From contig DATJBV010000047.1 in the NCBI GenBank assembly GCA_035515055.1, forward strand, positions 12,249 to 76,248: a DNA stretch of 64,000 nt, read 5' to 3'. Shown here one piece after another: positions 61,881 through 64,000 of this stretch (positions are counted from its first letter, which is position 1; the number at the start of each line of letters is the position of its first letter). The stretch comes from Pollutimonas sp035515055 (GTDB taxonomy: Bacteria > Pseudomonadota > Gammaproteobacteria > Burkholderiales > Burkholderiaceae_B). The notes beneath the pieces were generated by a model. It searched no databases. It was given only the letters and a program-made list of their open reading frames with translations, and had not been told where the DNA came from. Made by a program: the position numbers and the translations under genes.

Positions 61881-62633
61881 CTACGCGGCCGCTGCTATAC
61901 GTAAAAATTCTTCTGCCACCAGCGACGCGCCGCCTATCAGGGCGCCGTCGATATCAGACATGGCAAACAGGCTCGAGGCGTTAGCTGCCTTGACACTGCC
62001 GCCATACAAAATGCGGACTTCCGGCACACCCAGCGCCGCTAGCTGGGCCCGAATGAACGCGTGCACATCCTGTGCCTGCTGTGGGGTGGCTGTAAGGCCC
62101 GTGCCTATGGCCCACACCGGCTCGTAAGCGACGACCATCTTGGCAACATGCTGGGCACCCAATGCCAGCAAAGGCGCTAATTGCCGAGTGATAACTTCGC
62201 TGGTCTGGCCCGCCTCTTGCTGTGCGAGAGTCTCGCCTATGCAGACCACAGGAGTCAGTGCGGCATTGACGGCGGCGAGCGCCTTGTCGGCTACCAACTG
62301 ATCGGATTCCCCATGCAGCGTGCGTCGTTCGGAATGCCCGACCAATACCCACTGGCATGAAAAATCGTTCAGCATCGCCGACGATACTTCGCCCGTGAAG
62401 GCGCCCTGCTGATGCTTGCTGACGTCTTGCGCACCCCAGCCTATACCACTGCCTTGCAAGTGTTCGCCGACCTGGCCCAGATAGGGGAATGGCACGCAAA
62501 CCGCCAGGTCGCAATCGCGAACTACCGCAACGCCCGCGCAAATGCCCGCCATCAGCGAAGTGTTGGCGGCCTTGCTGCCGTGCATCTTCCAGTTGCCTAT
62601 GACAAGGCGCTTACGATTAGAAGCAGGTTTCAT
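61881..62633 (-). CDS. tpiA: Triosephosphate isomerase
   Basis: Interconverts dihydroxyacetone phosphate and glyceraldehyde 3-phosphate in glycolysis; 250 residues. The catalytic Lys16 is in VIGNWKMHGS, the electrophilic His in VLVGHSERR and the base Glu in VAYEPVWAIGTG. The phosphate-gripping GGSVKAANAS and GALIGGASL are intact. It lies upstream of secG in the usual Burkholderiales order. Confidence 0.97.
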   Translation of the reverse strand: MKPASNRKRLVIGNWKMHGSKAANTSLMAGICAGVAVVRDCDLAVCVPFPYLGQVGEHLQGSGIGWGAQDVSKHQQGAFTGEVSSAMLNDFSCQWVLVGHSERRTLHGESDQLVADKALAAVNAALTPVVCIGETLAQQEAGQTSEVITRQLAPLLALGAQHVAKMVVAYEPVWAIGTGLTATPQQAQDVHAFIRAQLAALGVPEVRILYGGSVKAANASSLFAMSDIDGALIGGASLVAEEFLRIAAAA

Positions 62634-62689
62634 CGGGCCATTGATAATAAGTTGGATAACCCGGCATTGTAGCGTGTTTTGATCACAAC

Positions 62690-63667
62690 CTACATGGTAA
62701 GGATGATCTTCCCTATTTGCTCACCCGCGTCCATCATCGCGTGCGCGTCGCTGGCTTTTGCCAGGGGGAACGTCGCATGTACGATCGGACGAATTTTTCC
62801 GGTTTCAAGCAATGGCCACACATGCTGCTTCAGTGCTTGCGCAATGGCCCCTTTGAATTCAACCGAACGCGGACGCAACGCTGAACCCGTAATCGTCAGC
62901 CGACGGCGCAATATTTGATTGCAGTCTATGGTTGCCTTGGCTCCGCCCAGCAACGCAATGATGACGATGCGCCCGTCGTCGGCCAAGCATTGGAGGTCGC
63001 GATTGATGTATTCGCCAGCTACCATATCCAGCACTACATCGACGCCTTTGCCGCCCGTGGCATTCTTGATCTCGTCAACGTAATCCCGCGTACGATAATT
63101 AATGCCCTGGAGGGCGCCCAAGCCTTCGACGGCCTTTACCCGCTCGTCGCTTCCGGCGGTGGCATATACCTTATGGCCCATGGCCGTTGCCAGCTGAACG
63201 GCTGTTGTTCCGATACCGCTCGCGCCGCCGTGCACGAGCAATGTCTCGTCGCCCGACAAACGGCCTCGATCGAAGACGTTGCTCCACACGGTGAAATAAG
63301 TCTCTGGCAGGCCCGCAGCTTCCACATCGGACAGGCCTTTGGGTATGGGAAGGCACTGCGCAGCGGGAGCGACACAGTATTCCGCGTATCCACCGCCCGC
63401 CACCAATGCGCAAACTTTATCGCCTATGGCCAAGCCGGACGCCGCGAGGTCGCCCCCGACGATTTCGCCCGCCACTTCCAGGCCTGGCAGATCGGATACA
63501 CCGGGAGGCGGTGGGTAATTGCCCTTGCGCTGGAACACGTCGGGGCGGTTGATGCCGGCAGCCGAAACCTTGATCAGGACCTCGCCAGCCTTGGGTTCCG
63601 GCATGGGCCGATCGACGAGCACGAGGACCTCGGGGCCGCCGGGGGTCGAGATTTCCACTGCCTTCAT
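62690..63667 (-). CDS. NAD(P)H:quinone oxidoreductase, zinc-free MDR family (PIG3-like)
   Basis: Soluble medium-chain reductase, 325 residues, without the structural zinc cysteines. The N-terminal catalytic domain contains AAGINRPDVFQRKGNYPPPPG, typical of the TP53I3/PIG3 quinone reductases. The cofactor motif is HGGASGIGTTAVQLA near residue 145. VKVSAAGINRP and the ending MMDAGEQIGKIIL are conserved. It is a separate transcription unit upstream of tpiA, in the order usual for related genomes. Its physiological quinone is not known. Confidence 0.92.
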   Translation of the reverse strand: MKAVEISTPGGPEVLVLVDRPMPEPKAGEVLIKVSAAGINRPDVFQRKGNYPPPPGVSDLPGLEVAGEIVGGDLAASGLAIGDKVCALVAGGGYAEYCVAPAAQCLPIPKGLSDVEAAGLPETYFTVWSNVFDRGRLSGDETLLVHGGASGIGTTAVQLATAMGHKVYATAGSDERVKAVEGLGALQGINYRTRDYVDEIKNATGGKGVDVVLDMVAGEYINRDLQCLADDGRIVIIALLGGAKATIDCNQILRRRLTITGSALRPRSVEFKGAIAQALKQHVWPLLETGKIRPIVHATFPLAKASDAHAMMDAGEQIGKIILTM

Positions 63668-63795
63668 AGTGTGACTCCTTCAGTACAAACGAAAAGGGCA
63701 TTATCGCCTGTTTACGCGTCTTTTTTTGATGCGCCCTTCAGCCATCGGCCCACAAAAACGGCTACATAGGCTAAACTCTCGTCCTTCTGAAGAGA

Positions 63796-63885
63796 GGAAG
63801 CGTGCCAGAGCGGTTGAATGGACTGGTCTTGAAAACCAGCGACGGGGTAACCCGTCCGTGAGTTCGAATCTCACCGCTTCCGCCA
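63796..63885 (+). tRNA. tRNA-Ser(UGA)
   Basis: A 90-base tRNA with encoded CCA. The acceptor stem is GGAAGCG/CGCTTCC, the anticodon loop is CTTGAAA with stem CTGGT/ACCAG, and the long variable arm GACGGGG/CCCGTC is typical of serine tRNAs. Confidence 0.95.
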
Positions 63886-63948
63886 ATTCAAGAATCCGGG
63901 CCCAGCGCTGCATGCGCACCGGACAAGTCACCAGGCGTATTGCGCCCC

Positions 63949-64000
63949 GCACCCATGGCGGAATTGGTAGACGCAAGAGACTTAAAATCTCTCGACCACT
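63949..64000 (+). tRNA. tRNA-Leu(UAA), 3' part beyond the window
   Basis: The first 52 bases of a leucine tRNA: acceptor strand GCACCCA, D-arm GGCGGAATTGGTAGACGC, anticodon loop CTTAAAA (UAA) with stem AGAGA/TCTCT. The long variable arm begins as the window ends. Confidence 0.9.

Overview
The window is about 64 kb of GC-rich chromosome from a betaproteobacterium, most likely Alcaligenaceae (Bordetella, Achromobacter, Pusillimonas or Castellaniella relatives). The evidence is the RisA/RisS-type OmpR/EnvZ pair, the gene orders ispD-ispF, tpiA-secG-tRNA-Leu and nuoA-N plus DUF2818, and a general porin with a signal peptide. No prophage, insertion sequence, CRISPR array or integrase is visible.

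Positions 1-17.5 kb are housekeeping: the N-terminal two thirds of Smc, the lysophospholipid transporter LplT, a family-4 uracil-DNA glycosylase, a TsaB-RimI fusion, the OmpR/EnvZ pair, an AhpC peroxiredoxin, IspF and IspD, Mfd, SerB and a large MscS-type channel. Positions 17-32 kb, all on the minus strand, hold a complete 14-gene respiratory complex I operon (nuoA to nuoN) ending in a DUF2818 membrane protein. Positions 61-64 kb hold tRNA-Leu(GAG), secG, tpiA, a quinone oxidoreductase, tRNA-Ser(UGA) and the start of tRNA-Leu(UAA).

In many Burkholderiales tpiA-secG-tRNA-Leu runs straight into nuoA. Here about 29 kb (32.2-61.2 kb) lies between them, at the 3' side of the tRNA gene, so it is probably an accessory block. 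It opens with OmpW (preceded by two FNR-type boxes exactly 50 bp apart), a general porin, a two-gene Ku/LigD end-joining system and a membrane-tailed short-chain dehydrogenase.

The rest of the block (39.2-61.1 kb) looks like one catabolic island. It has: a LIV-type ABC importer with an alpha/beta hydrolase (leftward); an Atu/Liu-like operon of carboxyltransferase, acyl-CoA dehydrogenase, enoyl-CoA hydratase, biotin carboxylase and AtuA (rightward); a leftward operon of a BadI/MenB-like hydrolase, an SDR lacking its catalytic tyrosine, a PaaK-type CoA ligase and a TetR regulator fused to a hotdog thioesterase-like domain; and a rightward operon of two overlapping acyl-CoA dehydrogenases, a thiolase and an enoyl-CoA hydratase. 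The two divergent promoter regions share a 16-nt A/T-rich motif that may be the operator of the TetR-hotdog protein. I infer a pathway that imports and CoA-activates an organic acid with a ring and/or methyl branch, opens the ring, beta-oxidises the chain and removes the branch by carboxylation. A cyclic or acyclic monoterpenoid acid is the best guess; the substrate is not shown by sequence.
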